Shown one piece after another: positions 1-6,009 of a stretch of DNA of 10,750 bases. The position numbers were made by a program, and so were the translations under genes. The DNA is from Thermodesulfobacteriota bacterium. Lineage in GTDB: Bacteria; Desulfobacterota; QYQD01. Where the stretch lies: positions 1 to 10,750 of the forward strand of contig JASEGX010000075.1 in assembly GCA_030017815.1 (NCBI GenBank), given 5' to 3'. How positions within the stretch are numbered: position 1 is the first letter of the stretch; each line of letters opens with the position of its first letter. The notes under the pieces were generated by a model. It was given only the letters and a program-made list of their open reading frames with translations, was not told the origin of the DNA and did no database searches.

Positions 1-1
1 G

Positions 2-211
2 GAGGGGATCATCGCCGCCCATGAGCAGATAGAAATTAGCGGGAACCCTGGGTTAAATGGATACGTAATAGCTGAGGATGCCACCTCAACGAGCAATACC
101 GCAAACGAGAATAAGATTAGCGGCAATATGTCCCTTACCTATAATGGCCTGGGCGGCCCTTTTAACAGCGACAAAGTTCAAATCGTATCCTGGCGGGAGG
201 TCAATGAATAG
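2..211 (+). CDS. Partial gene (3' end): PilX-like pilus assembly protein, C-terminal 69 residues
   Basis: An open frame enters from the left edge with no start in the window and ends at TAG 209-211. It encodes 69 residues reading EGIIAAHEQIEISGNPGLNG, then a Thr/Ser/Asn-rich stretch, then an ending with GGPF, SDKVQIVSWREVNE. The repeated ISGN turns (ISGNPGLNG, ISGNMSLTYNG) and the SDKV-x-x-x-SWREV ending resemble the C-termini of PilX-type minor pilus assembly proteins of deltaproteobacteria. Those proteins carry a short beta-solenoid-like tail after an N-terminal pilin-like helix, which would lie outside the window. If so, the protein would act in the inner membrane and periplasm in type IV pilus assembly. 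The frame was read by eye. The family name rests on motif memory, so it is moderately sure; the reading frame itself is clear. Confidence 0.6.
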   Translation, partial: EGIIAAHEQIEISGNPGLNGYVIAEDATSTSNTANENKISGNMSLTYNGLGGPFNSDKVQIVSWREVNE

Positions 212-219
212 CATCGTAA

Positions 220-297
220 AGACTCCTCAACGGATTTCCATGTGGGATGCCGAACAATGACATCTCCATAGTCTCGTGGAGAGAAGTCCGAGAATAA
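220..297 (+). pseudogene. Remnant of a second PilX-like C-terminus
   Basis: Nine nucleotides after the stop of the preceding partial gene, an open stretch follows an in-frame TAA (217-219) and runs to TAA 295-297. Its end reads NNDISIVSWREVRE-stop, against VQIVSWREVNE-stop in the gene just upstream. The last ten codons, stop included, match at about 20 of 30 bases, and most changes within the shared IVSW and REV residues are at third codon positions. This looks like an old, once-selected coding paralogue rather than a fresh duplication. There is no good start or ribosome-binding site, so it is probably the tail left after deletion or frameshift of a tandem gene. It lies just before the terminator at 305-340, as a last gene of an operon would. 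Confidence 0.5.
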
Positions 298-304
298 AAA
301 CCTG

Positions 305-340
305 GAAGCCCTGTTAAATAAACTCGCAGGGCTTCTTTAT
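305..340 (+). terminator. Intrinsic terminator after the pilus-type gene end
   Basis: GAAGCCCTG (305-313) and CAGGGCTTC (327-335) form a perfect 9-bp stem with a 13-nt AT-rich loop, followed by a short TTTAT tract. It would end rightward transcription from the pilus-type genes. The U-tract is short, so efficiency is uncertain. Confidence 0.7.
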
Positions 341-432
341 CGTACTTTCTTCCTCTTGCTAATTGCCTCCATTCCTAGTATCATTCCAGATCATGTTCCG
401 GAATATTACCTCAGCAATAACATACGCTAATC

Positions 433-519
433 CGTCATTCCCGCGAAGCTTGTCCCTGACCCCGATCAGGGAGCGGGAATCCAAAAGGCTCTGGATGCCG
501 CATCAAGTCTGGCATGACA
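433..519. repeat. Dispersed paired-hairpin repeat, copy 1 (GTCATTCC family)
   Basis: The copy starts with GTCATTCCCGC and ends with GGCATGACA, so its ends are roughly inverted. The left half is a nested hairpin: ATTCCCGC (437-444) pairs with GCGGGAAT (473-480), and inside it TCCCTGA (453-459) pairs with TCAGGGA (466-472). The right half has only a weak stem, ATGCC/GGCAT (495-499 and 511-515). It shares its design with the copies at 589-658 and 2086-2164. With the second copy it fills most of the 341-684 gap, in which I see no gene and no clear promoter for the downstream tolC-like gene. Confidence 0.75.
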
Positions 520-588
520 AGGTATTTTGTTGCCGATGTAATAAAATCGTGGTCATATACGTAACGTCATAAGTAATTGCGTATAAAT

Positions 589-658
589 CGTCATTCCTGC
601 GGAAGCAGGAATCCAGAAGGGCCAAAAGACTGGATTCCGGGTCAAGCCCGGAATGACA
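589..658. repeat. Dispersed paired-hairpin repeat, copy 2
   Basis: Two compact hairpins lie back to back: ATTCCTGC/GCAGGAAT (593-600 and 605-612, 4-nt loop) and ATTCCGGG/CCCGGAAT (634-641 and 647-654, 5-nt loop). The outer ends CGTCATTCC and GGAATGACA are themselves inverted. The element ends 26 bases before the tolC-like start codon, so any promoter or leader of that gene overlaps or lies close to it. Confidence 0.8.
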
Positions 659-684
659 GGAAACACTAATACTCGCAAAGAATT

Positions 685-2031
685 ATGTCGCTCTGTATAA
701 TTTGTTGCACAATATTTTTTTTACTCTGCCATCCACCGGCAATATCTGCTGATCAAATGCTCCCCTTCAAAGAAGGAGATGTCTTAGCCTTAACGCAATG
801 TATTGAAATCGCCCTAAAAAATCAGCCTACTCTAAAAGCGGCGCGTAGTTCGGTTGAGGCCAGCCAGGCCCGGGTAACTCAATCCAGGGCCGATTACTTG
901 CCGCAGATAGGCCTGCACTCCGCCTATGACCGTGTACATACGGAATTTTCCGGTCGCTTTATGTCATCAGGCGGAACCACCAGTAATTATTCGTCGGGGG
1001 TTAACCTTACTCAACTATTTTATGATTTTGGCCGAACGGGTGGAAAGATAGAGGCCAGCCGCCAGAATCTCACTATGAGCGAATATGAGGCGCTGGATGT
1101 TATACAAGCAGTTATTCTCAACGTTGAACAGGCTTACTATAACCTACTTAAGTCACGAAGGTTGCTGTCCGTAGCTGAAGAAACGATACGCCAGCGGGAA
1201 GAACACCTCAAACAGGCCCAGGCCTTCTACCGGGTGGGCACCAGGGCAAAAATCGACGTCACGAAGGCTGAGGTTGACCTGGCCAATAGCCATCTGGACA
1301 AAATCAAGGCTGAGAACGCCCTTAAGGTCGCCAAGGCCTCTCTAAATAATGCCATGGGTATCAGAACTTCTATAGCTTATACGGTGGAAGATAACCTGCA
1401 ATTTGTCCCTTTCCGTGAAGAGCTTACCGCCGTCACCGAAGAGGCCCTTAAAAACCGCCCGGACGCCCTGGCCCTGGATGCCCAATATAATTCCCAGAAG
1501 GCAACCTTAGAATCTGCCCTGGGAGAATATTATCCAAGCCTTAGCGGTAACGCCGCTTACAACCTCGAAGGGGATGAATACCCTAAGGACAAAAACTGGA
1601 ACCTGGGGGCTACTATAACCTTTCCTCTTTTTTCCGGTTTTGCTACAAAAGGCAAGGTAGCTGAGTCACGTGCCCAACTCCAAAAGATACAGGCAGAAAA
1701 AGAAGTCCTTGAACAAAATGTATGTCTGGAAGTTGAACAGGCCTTTTGGGCCACAAAAGAGGCTGAAGAATTAATACAGACTTCGGAGAAAGTGGTAATT
1801 CATGCCCGGGAAAATCTGGATCTGGCTGAAGGCCGCTATAAAGCAGGGCTTGGATCAGCCCTTGAGTTCATGGACGCCCAGATACTATATACAAAAGCAA
1901 ATGTCGATCATATCCAGGCGCTTTATGGCCACAAGGTAGCCGTGGCAACGCTCTTAAGGGCGGTGGGGAGATTAACTTTTAGCGGTCAGCAGTCAGCGAT
2001 CAGCGTTCAGCAGACGGGAGACAGAAAATAG
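685..2031 (+). CDS. tolC: TolC-family outer membrane efflux protein
   Basis: The 448-residue protein would be the outer-membrane channel of the export machine encoded by the next genes. It has the two-fold repeat of the OEP (outer membrane efflux protein) family. Repeat one covers roughly residues 30-225 (ALTQCIEIALKNQPTLKAA, SRADYLPQIG, LTQLFYDFGRTGGKIEASR). Repeat two covers roughly 240-435 (ALKNRPDALAL, GEYYPSLSG, ITFPLFSG), with long heptad-like helices between. A hydrophobic N-terminus (residues 3-15) followed by PPAISA looks like a signal peptide cut near residue 21 or 22, but it has no Lys or Arg before the core, which is unusual. ATG 685 is the only ATG between the in-frame TAA (667-669) and the conserved region; the ribosome-binding site is weak. 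The last 15 or so residues are encoded by a dispersed repeat (1981-2012). The role follows from family and context; the substrate is unknown. Confidence 0.9.
   Translation: MSLCIICCTIFFLLCHPPAISADQMLPFKEGDVLALTQCIEIALKNQPTLKAARSSVEASQARVTQSRADYLPQIGLHSAYDRVHTEFSGRFMSSGGTTSNYSSGVNLTQLFYDFGRTGGKIEASRQNLTMSEYEALDVIQAVILNVEQAYYNLLKSRRLLSVAEETIRQREEHLKQAQAFYRVGTRAKIDVTKAEVDLANSHLDKIKAENALKVAKASLNNAMGIRTSIAYTVEDNLQFVPFREELTAVTEEALKNRPDALALDAQYNSQKATLESALGEYYPSLSGNAAYNLEGDEYPKDKNWNLGATITFPLFSGFATKGKVAESRAQLQKIQAEKEVLEQNVCLEVEQAFWATKEAEELIQTSEKVVIHARENLDLAEGRYKAGLGSALEFMDAQILYTKANVDHIQALYGHKVAVATLLRAVGRLTFSGQQSAISVQQTGDRK
1981..2012 (+). repeat. TCAGC-rich dispersed repeat forming the 3' end of the tolC-like gene
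   Basis: AGCGGTCAGCAGTCAGCGAT followed by CAGCGTTCAGCA is a run of near-heptameric TCAGC units. It matches the family seen at 5831-5864, 6010-6043 and 10686-10738. It is read in frame as SGQQSAISVQQ, giving the channel protein a tail that family members would not be expected to share. Confidence 0.65.
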
Positions 2032-2049
2032 AGTTCAGAGACAGAAGCA

Positions 2050-2184
2050 TGATGGCTTCGTAAAAAGTCCAAAAATACCGTTTTCCGTCATTCCGGCGAA
2101 AGCCGGAATCCAGTCTTTTCAAGTAGTTGCAAACCATCTGGACTCCGGTTTTCACCGGAGTGACGACTTTTTACGAGTTCATCA
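2050..2184. repeat. MITE-like palindromic element with nested paired hairpins (copy 3)
   Basis: The outer arms 2050-2069 (TGATGGCTTCGTAAAAAGTC) and 2165-2184 (GACTTTTTACGAGTTCATCA) are inverted repeats matching at 17 of 20 positions. Inside are the two hairpins of the GTCATTCC family: ATTCCGGC/GCCGGAAT (2090-2097 and 2102-2109) and ACTCCGGT/ACCGGAGT (2142-2149 and 2154-2161), each with a 4-nt loop. There is no coding capacity. It fills most of the spacer between the tolC-like gene and macA and could fold strongly in the transcript. It is more complete than copies 1 and 2, which lack recognisable outer arms. Confidence 0.8.
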
Positions 2185-2228
2185 AGCATGGCACAGAGAA
2201 AAGTGGGTTAAAGAGCCAAAAAAACTAT

Positions 2229-2262
2229 TCTCCGCGTTCTTTGCGTCTTCGCGGTGAAGGTG
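2229..2262 (+). promoter_or_regulatory. macA: Dispersed GCGTTCTTTGCGTC sequence that supplies the macA ribosome-binding site
   Basis: The stretch CCGCGTTCTTTGCGTCTTCG, followed by CGGTGAAGGTG, resembles a dispersed sequence seen in many bacterial genomes. Its end carries GAAGG (2256-2260), which sits 8 nt before ATG 2269. This argues for ATG 2269 as the macA start over the in-frame GTG codons at 2254 and 2260, which have no ribosome-binding site of their own. The repeat identity is from memory. Confidence 0.5.
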
Positions 2263-2268
2263 TTTCAG

Positions 2269-3450
2269 ATGAAAAAAAAGCGATTTTATATAGCCCTGCT
2301 AATCCTCCTTATAGCCATTGGGGTCATTTTCTATGCCTTGAAGGGCGAAAAAGATACGGTTGGATACAAAACAGTAAAAGTAGAACGGGGAACTATTGCA
2401 TCTACCGTCCTGGCCAGCGGAACAGTGAATCCGGTTGTTCTGGTGTCGGTTGGAAGCCAGGTCTCCGGCACTATCGAAAAAATCTACGTTGACTTCAACT
2501 CTCGAGTAGAAAAAGGCCAGATTATTGCCCAGATCGACCCCGCCGTTTTTCAAGCCGAGGTGGAGAAGGCCCGGGCAAACCATAAGAGCGCCCTCGCCAA
2601 TCTGGACCAGAAACAAGCACAGGTTACCGATGCCAAGAGAACATTTGAGCGTTATCGCGAATTAATGAAAAATGACCTGGTTGCCCAGAGCGATGTGGAC
2701 ACGGCTGAAACCACTTACCAATCAGCCTCGGCCTCCTTTCACGCCGCTGAAGCTGCCGTTTTGCAGGCCAGGGCCGCCCTTAACCTCGCGGAGTCAAATT
2801 TGCAGTACACGACGATACGCTCCCCCGTAAACGGCATCGTGGTGTCACGAAATGTGGATGCGGGACAAACGGTCGCTGCCAGTTTTCAAGCGCCGGTACT
2901 CTTTACCATTGCTAAGGATTTGACTAAGATGCAGGTGGATACAAGCGTCGATGAAGCCGATATCGGCGTCACGAAGCCTGGGCAGAGAGCGACGTTCACC
3001 GTTGACGCTTATCCAAGCGAGACCTTCGCGGGAAAGGTGCTACAGGTACGCAATGCGGCTCAAGTGGTGCAAAACGTAGTGACCTATGATGTCATAGTCA
3101 GCGTGGACAACCCTTCTCTTAAGCTGAGACCGGGAATGACCGCCAATGTTTCCATCCTGATTGAGGAGCGATCAAACGTCGTCAAAATCTCCACTGCGGC
3201 GCTGCGGTTCACGCCACCAGAAGGAGAACGCAAGAAAAGCGTGCAGGAAACTCCCAAAGGCCCTCTCGTATGGAAGTTACATCCCGATAACCGTCTTGAG
3301 CCCGTAGCCGTCAAACTTGGGATCGCAAACAGTCAACACGCAGAACTCCTCAAGGGCGACATCGCGGAAGGAGACCTCCTGGCAACAGAAACGCTTTCTA
3401 CGGGAAAAAAGTCTGAAGCGAACAAGTCTCCGCAGTTCAGGCCCTTTTAA
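2269..3450 (+). CDS. macA: MacA-like periplasmic adaptor (membrane fusion protein)
   Basis: The 393-residue protein would be anchored in the inner membrane and bridge the permease to the TolC-like channel. Starting at ATG 2269 (MKKKRF), domains in order are: a positively charged N-terminus and membrane anchor (residues 5-24); a first half lipoyl-like domain (GSQVSGTIEKIYVDFNSRVE, about 58-85); an alpha-helical coiled-coil hairpin rich in Ala, Gln and Glu (about 90-180); the second lipoyl half (TIRSPVNGIVVSRNVDAGQT, about 185-205); and a beta-barrel plus membrane-proximal domain (VDEADIGVTKPGQRATFTVD; LKLRPGMTANVSI). These are the marks of HlyD/MacA-family adaptors of ABC exporters. It ends 8 nt before the ATPase gene, so the two are surely co-transcribed. 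The proposed start is 15 nt downstream of the longest open frame, chosen for its ribosome-binding site. The exported substrate cannot be read from the sequence. Confidence 0.92.
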   Translation: MKKKRFYIALLILLIAIGVIFYALKGEKDTVGYKTVKVERGTIASTVLASGTVNPVVLVSVGSQVSGTIEKIYVDFNSRVEKGQIIAQIDPAVFQAEVEKARANHKSALANLDQKQAQVTDAKRTFERYRELMKNDLVAQSDVDTAETTYQSASASFHAAEAAVLQARAALNLAESNLQYTTIRSPVNGIVVSRNVDAGQTVAASFQAPVLFTIAKDLTKMQVDTSVDEADIGVTKPGQRATFTVDAYPSETFAGKVLQVRNAAQVVQNVVTYDVIVSVDNPSLKLRPGMTANVSILIEERSNVVKISTAALRFTPPEGERKKSVQETPKGPLVWKLHPDNRLEPVAVKLGIANSQHAELLKGDIAEGDLLATETLSTGKKSEANKSPQFRPF

Positions 3451-3458
3451 GAAGACGT

Positions 3459-4163
3459 ATGACGGCGCTGATCGACACCCGAAACCTGACCAAGATATAT
3501 CGCTTAGGCGATATAGCCGTTAAGGCGTTGGACAATGTCACCCTTTCCATCGGCGCGGCAGAGTTCACGGCCATCATGGGGCACTCGGGATCCGGTAAAT
3601 CAACCTTCATGAATATACTGGGGTGCCTGGATCGGCCCACAAGCGGTCAATACCTCCTGGAAGGGGAAGATGTCGGCAACCTTTCCACGAAGCAACTGGC
3701 CACCATTCGCAATCGCCGGATAGGTTTTGTCTTCCAGGGTTATAACCTTCTGCGGCGCACCTCTGCACTGGAAAACGTAGAACTCCCCCTAACCTACAGC
3801 CACATTCCGGCAAAGGAACGCCGCAAGAAATCCCTTGAGGCCCTGAAAATCGTGGGTCTTTCAGGGCACGAACACCACCATTCCAACCAGCTGTCAGGCG
3901 GCCAGCAGCAGCGGGTAGCAATCGCCCGGGCTCTCGTCAATAACCCTTCCATTATCCTGGCCGATGAACCCACGGGAAACCTTGATACCCGGACCAGTTT
4001 TGAAATAATGGGGGTCTTCCGGCAGCTGAATAGTGACAATGGGATCACGGTGATCATCGTAACCCATGAATCAGACATCGCTGCCTTTACGCGGAGGCAT
4101 ATAGTCTTCAGAGATGGACAGGTCATAGAAGACAGACCAAATGAATCAGTTGGACGCAGATGA
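3459..4163 (+). CDS. macB: MacB/LolD-type ABC transporter ATP-binding protein
   Basis: The 234-residue nucleotide-binding subunit would power the exporter from the cytoplasmic face. All ABC motifs are present: Walker A GHSGSGKST (41-49), Q-loop FVFQ (Q93), signature LSGGQQQR (145-152), Walker B ILADEP with catalytic Glu170, D-loop NLD (174-176) and H-loop His203 in VTHES. In classical MacB this domain is fused to the permease. Here it is a separate chain, as in LolD or FtsE-like systems, and its permease partner is encoded 445 bp downstream beyond an intervening gene. The last six residues (ESVGRR) and the stop codon lie within the left inverted repeat of that intervening element, so the original C-terminus may have been altered. 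The stop overlaps the next ATG as ATGA (4160-4163). Confidence 0.93.
   Translation: MTALIDTRNLTKIYRLGDIAVKALDNVTLSIGAAEFTAIMGHSGSGKSTFMNILGCLDRPTSGQYLLEGEDVGNLSTKQLATIRNRRIGFVFQGYNLLRRTSALENVELPLTYSHIPAKERRKKSLEALKIVGLSGHEHHHSNQLSGGQQQRVAIARALVNNPSIILADEPTGNLDTRTSFEIMGVFRQLNSDNGITVIIVTHESDIAAFTRRHIVFRDGQVIEDRPNESVGRR
4144..4161 (+). repeat. Left inverted repeat bordering the GxxExxY gene
   Basis: AATCAGTTGGACGCAGAT at 4144-4161 is the reverse complement of 4578-4593 apart from a two-base TT insertion. The core GGACGCAGAT (4152-4161) is a perfect 10-bp inverted repeat with ATCTGCGTCC (4578-4587). A second ACGCAGAT follows directly at 4164-4171. Confidence 0.7.
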
Positions 4164-4594
4164 ACGCAGATTGTCAGGATTTTAAATATAAAAAACTAAC
4201 TGAAGAGATTATTAAGATCTTTTATAGGGTTTATAATAAACTTGGGTATGGTTTCCTGGAAAAGGTTTATGAGAATGCAATGATGGTAGAATTTAAAAAG
4301 GAAGGTATCTCTGCCGTTTCTCAATCTGCAATAAAAGTATTTTATGAAGGCGTAATTATAGGTGAGTACTATGCTGATATACTGGTTGATGACAAAGTGA
4401 TTGTAGAAATAAAAGCAGCAAGGCGTCTGGCAAAAGAAAATGAAGCACAGTTATTAAATTATTTAAAAGCAACTGATATCGAAGTTGGACTTTTACTCAA
4501 TTTTGGTACTAAACCGGAAGTTAAACGTAAAGCGTTTGGTAATTTGAGAAAACAGTTTTCTGCGTGCATCGGCGAAAATCTGCGTCCTGATTAA
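4160..4594 (+). CDS. GxxExxY-family protein (PD-(D/E)XK nuclease-like)
   Basis: This 144-residue protein has the family signature G31-F-L-E34-K-V-Y37. It also has a PD-(D/E)XK-like core: Asp73 in YADILVDD, then E83-I-K85, and Q97-L-L-N-Y101 in the following helix, before LLLNFG. All these residues are present, so the fold and possibly catalysis are intact. The family's biological role is not established. The gene sits between the ATPase and permease halves of one transporter, starts by an ATGA overlap with the ATPase stop, and has no obvious ribosome-binding site. It is clearly AT-rich: 4201-4260 has 18 G/C of 60, against 33 of 60 at 5641-5700 in the permease. Inverted repeats flank it. I infer a late insertion as a small mobile or domesticated unit rather than a transporter subunit. 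Confidence 0.88.
   Translation: MNADCQDFKYKKLTEEIIKIFYRVYNKLGYGFLEKVYENAMMVEFKKEGISAVSQSAIKVFYEGVIIGEYYADILVDDKVIVEIKAARRLAKENEAQLLNYLKATDIEVGLLLNFGTKPEVKRKAFGNLRKQFSACIGENLRPD
4578..4593 (+). repeat. Right inverted repeat bordering the GxxExxY gene
   Basis: ATCTGCGTCCTGATTA pairs with the left repeat at 4144-4161. It encodes the last residues of the GxxExxY protein and its stop codon. The permease ribosome-binding site AAAGG (4601-4605) follows, only 3 nt from ATG 4609. Confidence 0.7.
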
Positions 4595-4608
4595 TTTTAA
4601 AAAGGTCC

Positions 4609-5835
4609 ATGTTTATTTCAACCAGTCTGAGAATAGCTCTGAACGCCCTAAGAGCCAACAAGATGCGGTCAGTGCTCACTATGCTTGGGATAATCATCGG
4701 CGTGGCCGCAGTCGTGGTAATGGTGGCCATCGGTTCCGGCGCCAGCGCCAAAATTACCGCTCAGATTGAAAGCGTAGGTTCTAATCTGCTCATTGTCATT
4801 CCGGGGGCTACAACCGCCGGCGGCGTGCGTATGGGTTCCGGCACGGTTTCTACCTTGACCTTGGCCGACTCAGAGGCAATCGTCCAGAACTGTCCGAGCG
4901 TAGCCCGGGTAGCGCCTGTTTGGGGCGGAATAGCCCAGGCCGTTTACGGCAACCAGAACTGGAGTACAGGAGTCACCGGAACAACACCTTCAATGTTCGC
5001 AATCAGGGATTGGACGTTAACAGCGGGCCGCTTTTTTACGGTACAAGAGACAAAAGCAGCGGCAAAGGTGGCTCTTCTTGGACAGACCGTGGTGAACAAT
5101 CTTTTCGGTGGCGCCGATCCCATAGGCGAGATAGTACGGATCAAAAAGATGCCGATGCAGGTCATTGGGGTCCTCGCGGTCAAGGGACAGTCCCCTCGTG
5201 GCGATGACCAGGACGATGCTATCTATGTTCCCATCACTACCGCGCAAAAAAGGCTCTTCGGTACGCATCTGCCCGGGCTTGTCCGCGTCATAATGGTCCA
5301 GGCCAAAGATATGAACGTGATGGCCAAAACCGAAAAAGAGATCACGGACCTGCTGGACCAACGACACCGGATCGTAAAGGGCGCGGACCGGGATTTCACC
5401 GTGCGCAATCTCTCTGAAATCCTGGCGGCGGCCCAGAGTGCGTACAATACCCTATCGCTCCTCTTAGGTTCTATCGCCCTGGTTTCGCTCGTAGTAGGTG
5501 GTATCGGTATCATGAATATCATGCTGGTGTCAGTGACTGAACGCACCAGGGAAATCGGTATTCGTATGGCGGTGGGGGCACAGGAAAGCGATATCCTGAC
5601 CCAGTTCCTGATTGAATCCCTGGTTCTGAGTCTTGTCGGGGGTGTAATCGGTGTCATCCTCGGATTGACCGGAGCCGAAATAATGGCTGCCATGTCGGAC
5701 TGGCCGGTGCTCATTTCATGGCAGGCTTTACTCCTGGCTTTCGCGTTTTCTGCGATGGTCGGGATCTTTTTTGGATTCTACCCGGCCCGCAAAGCTGCCC
5801 ACCTGAATCCGATCGATGCCTTGAGGTATGAATAG
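4609..5835 (+). CDS. macB: MacB-type ABC transporter permease (FtsX-like)
   Basis: The 408-residue inner-membrane subunit has the MacB topology. Transmembrane helix 1 is at about 20-42 (VLTMLGIIIGVAAVVVMVAI), then comes a large periplasmic domain (about 44-278; the MacB_PCD part), then three helices at about 281-307, 331-357 and 370-391. The cytoplasmic loop SVTERTREIGIRMAVGA (308-324) is the conserved coupling segment that contacts the ATPase, and YPARKAAHLNPIDALRYE (391-408) is the classic family C-terminus. The N-terminal ALRANKMRSVLTMLGIIIGV is also typical. A stand-alone permease of about 400 residues is normal when the ATPase is separate. MacB-type pumps transmit ATP-driven movement to the periplasm to push substrates through MacA and TolC rather than moving them across the inner membrane. 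Its TAG stop lies in a TCAGC-rich repeat. The start has a closely spaced AAAGG. Confidence 0.93.
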   Translation: MFISTSLRIALNALRANKMRSVLTMLGIIIGVAAVVVMVAIGSGASAKITAQIESVGSNLLIVIPGATTAGGVRMGSGTVSTLTLADSEAIVQNCPSVARVAPVWGGIAQAVYGNQNWSTGVTGTTPSMFAIRDWTLTAGRFFTVQETKAAAKVALLGQTVVNNLFGGADPIGEIVRIKKMPMQVIGVLAVKGQSPRGDDQDDAIYVPITTAQKRLFGTHLPGLVRVIMVQAKDMNVMAKTEKEITDLLDQRHRIVKGADRDFTVRNLSEILAAAQSAYNTLSLLLGSIALVSLVVGGIGIMNIMLVSVTERTREIGIRMAVGAQESDILTQFLIESLVLSLVGGVIGVILGLTGAEIMAAMSDWPVLISWQALLLAFAFSAMVGIFFGFYPARKAAHLNPIDALRYE

Positions 5836-5864
5836 CTTTTAGCCATCAGCGGTCAGCTTTCAGC
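5831..5864 (+). repeat. TCAGC-rich dispersed repeat, begins on the permease stop codon
   Basis: AATAGCTTTTAGCCATCAGC followed by GGTCAGCTTTCAGC. The TAG of its AATAGCT end is the stop codon of the permease gene. Aligned with the reverse complement of 6010-6043 it matches at 26 of 34 positions, so the two copies form an inverted pair around the convergent intergenic region. TCAG units continue, decaying, to about 5900. Confidence 0.7.
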
Positions 5865-6009
5865 TATCAGTCGTCAGAATACAGAATCCAGGGGTCAGGA
5901 GTCCAAAGAAATAATGAGCGGTGAGTCTCGGGAGGAATATCTCAGGTTGTGAGTTACAAGTTGGGAGCTTTTTAACCCGTAACACGGAACCCGCAATTGG
6001 AAAGCTCTG
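5865..6009. other. Convergent intergenic spacer, no gene seen
   Basis: Between the two TCAGC-rich copies lie decayed repeat units (for example AGGGGTCAGGAGTCC near 5890) and a stretch with TTTTTAACCCGTAACACGGA and ACCCGCAA. The latter resembles short degenerate dispersed sequence. No open frame with a ribosome-binding site and no RNA gene was recognised. Confidence 0.5.

Noticed and set aside
78..260. A 60-codon + strand frame near the left edge
   Set aside because: It lies in another frame of the PilX-like 3' end (2-211), which has much better family-like content.
363..572. A 69-codon + strand frame before the tolC-like gene
   Set aside because: It mostly translates the hairpin repeat at 433-519 and has no ribosome-binding site or recognisable motif.
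433..658. CRISPR array
   Set aside because: The two repeats differ in length and sequence, fold as paired hairpins, and are not regularly spaced with unique spacers; no cas gene is present.
2254..2268. GTG 2254 as the macA start
   Set aside because: It has no ribosome-binding site and falls in dispersed sequence. ATG 2269 has GAAGG 8 nt upstream and begins with a normal charged N-terminus.
2127..2492. A 121-codon + strand frame overlapping the macA start
   Set aside because: It begins inside the palindromic element and runs out of frame through the macA anchor region. It has no domain and no ribosome-binding site.
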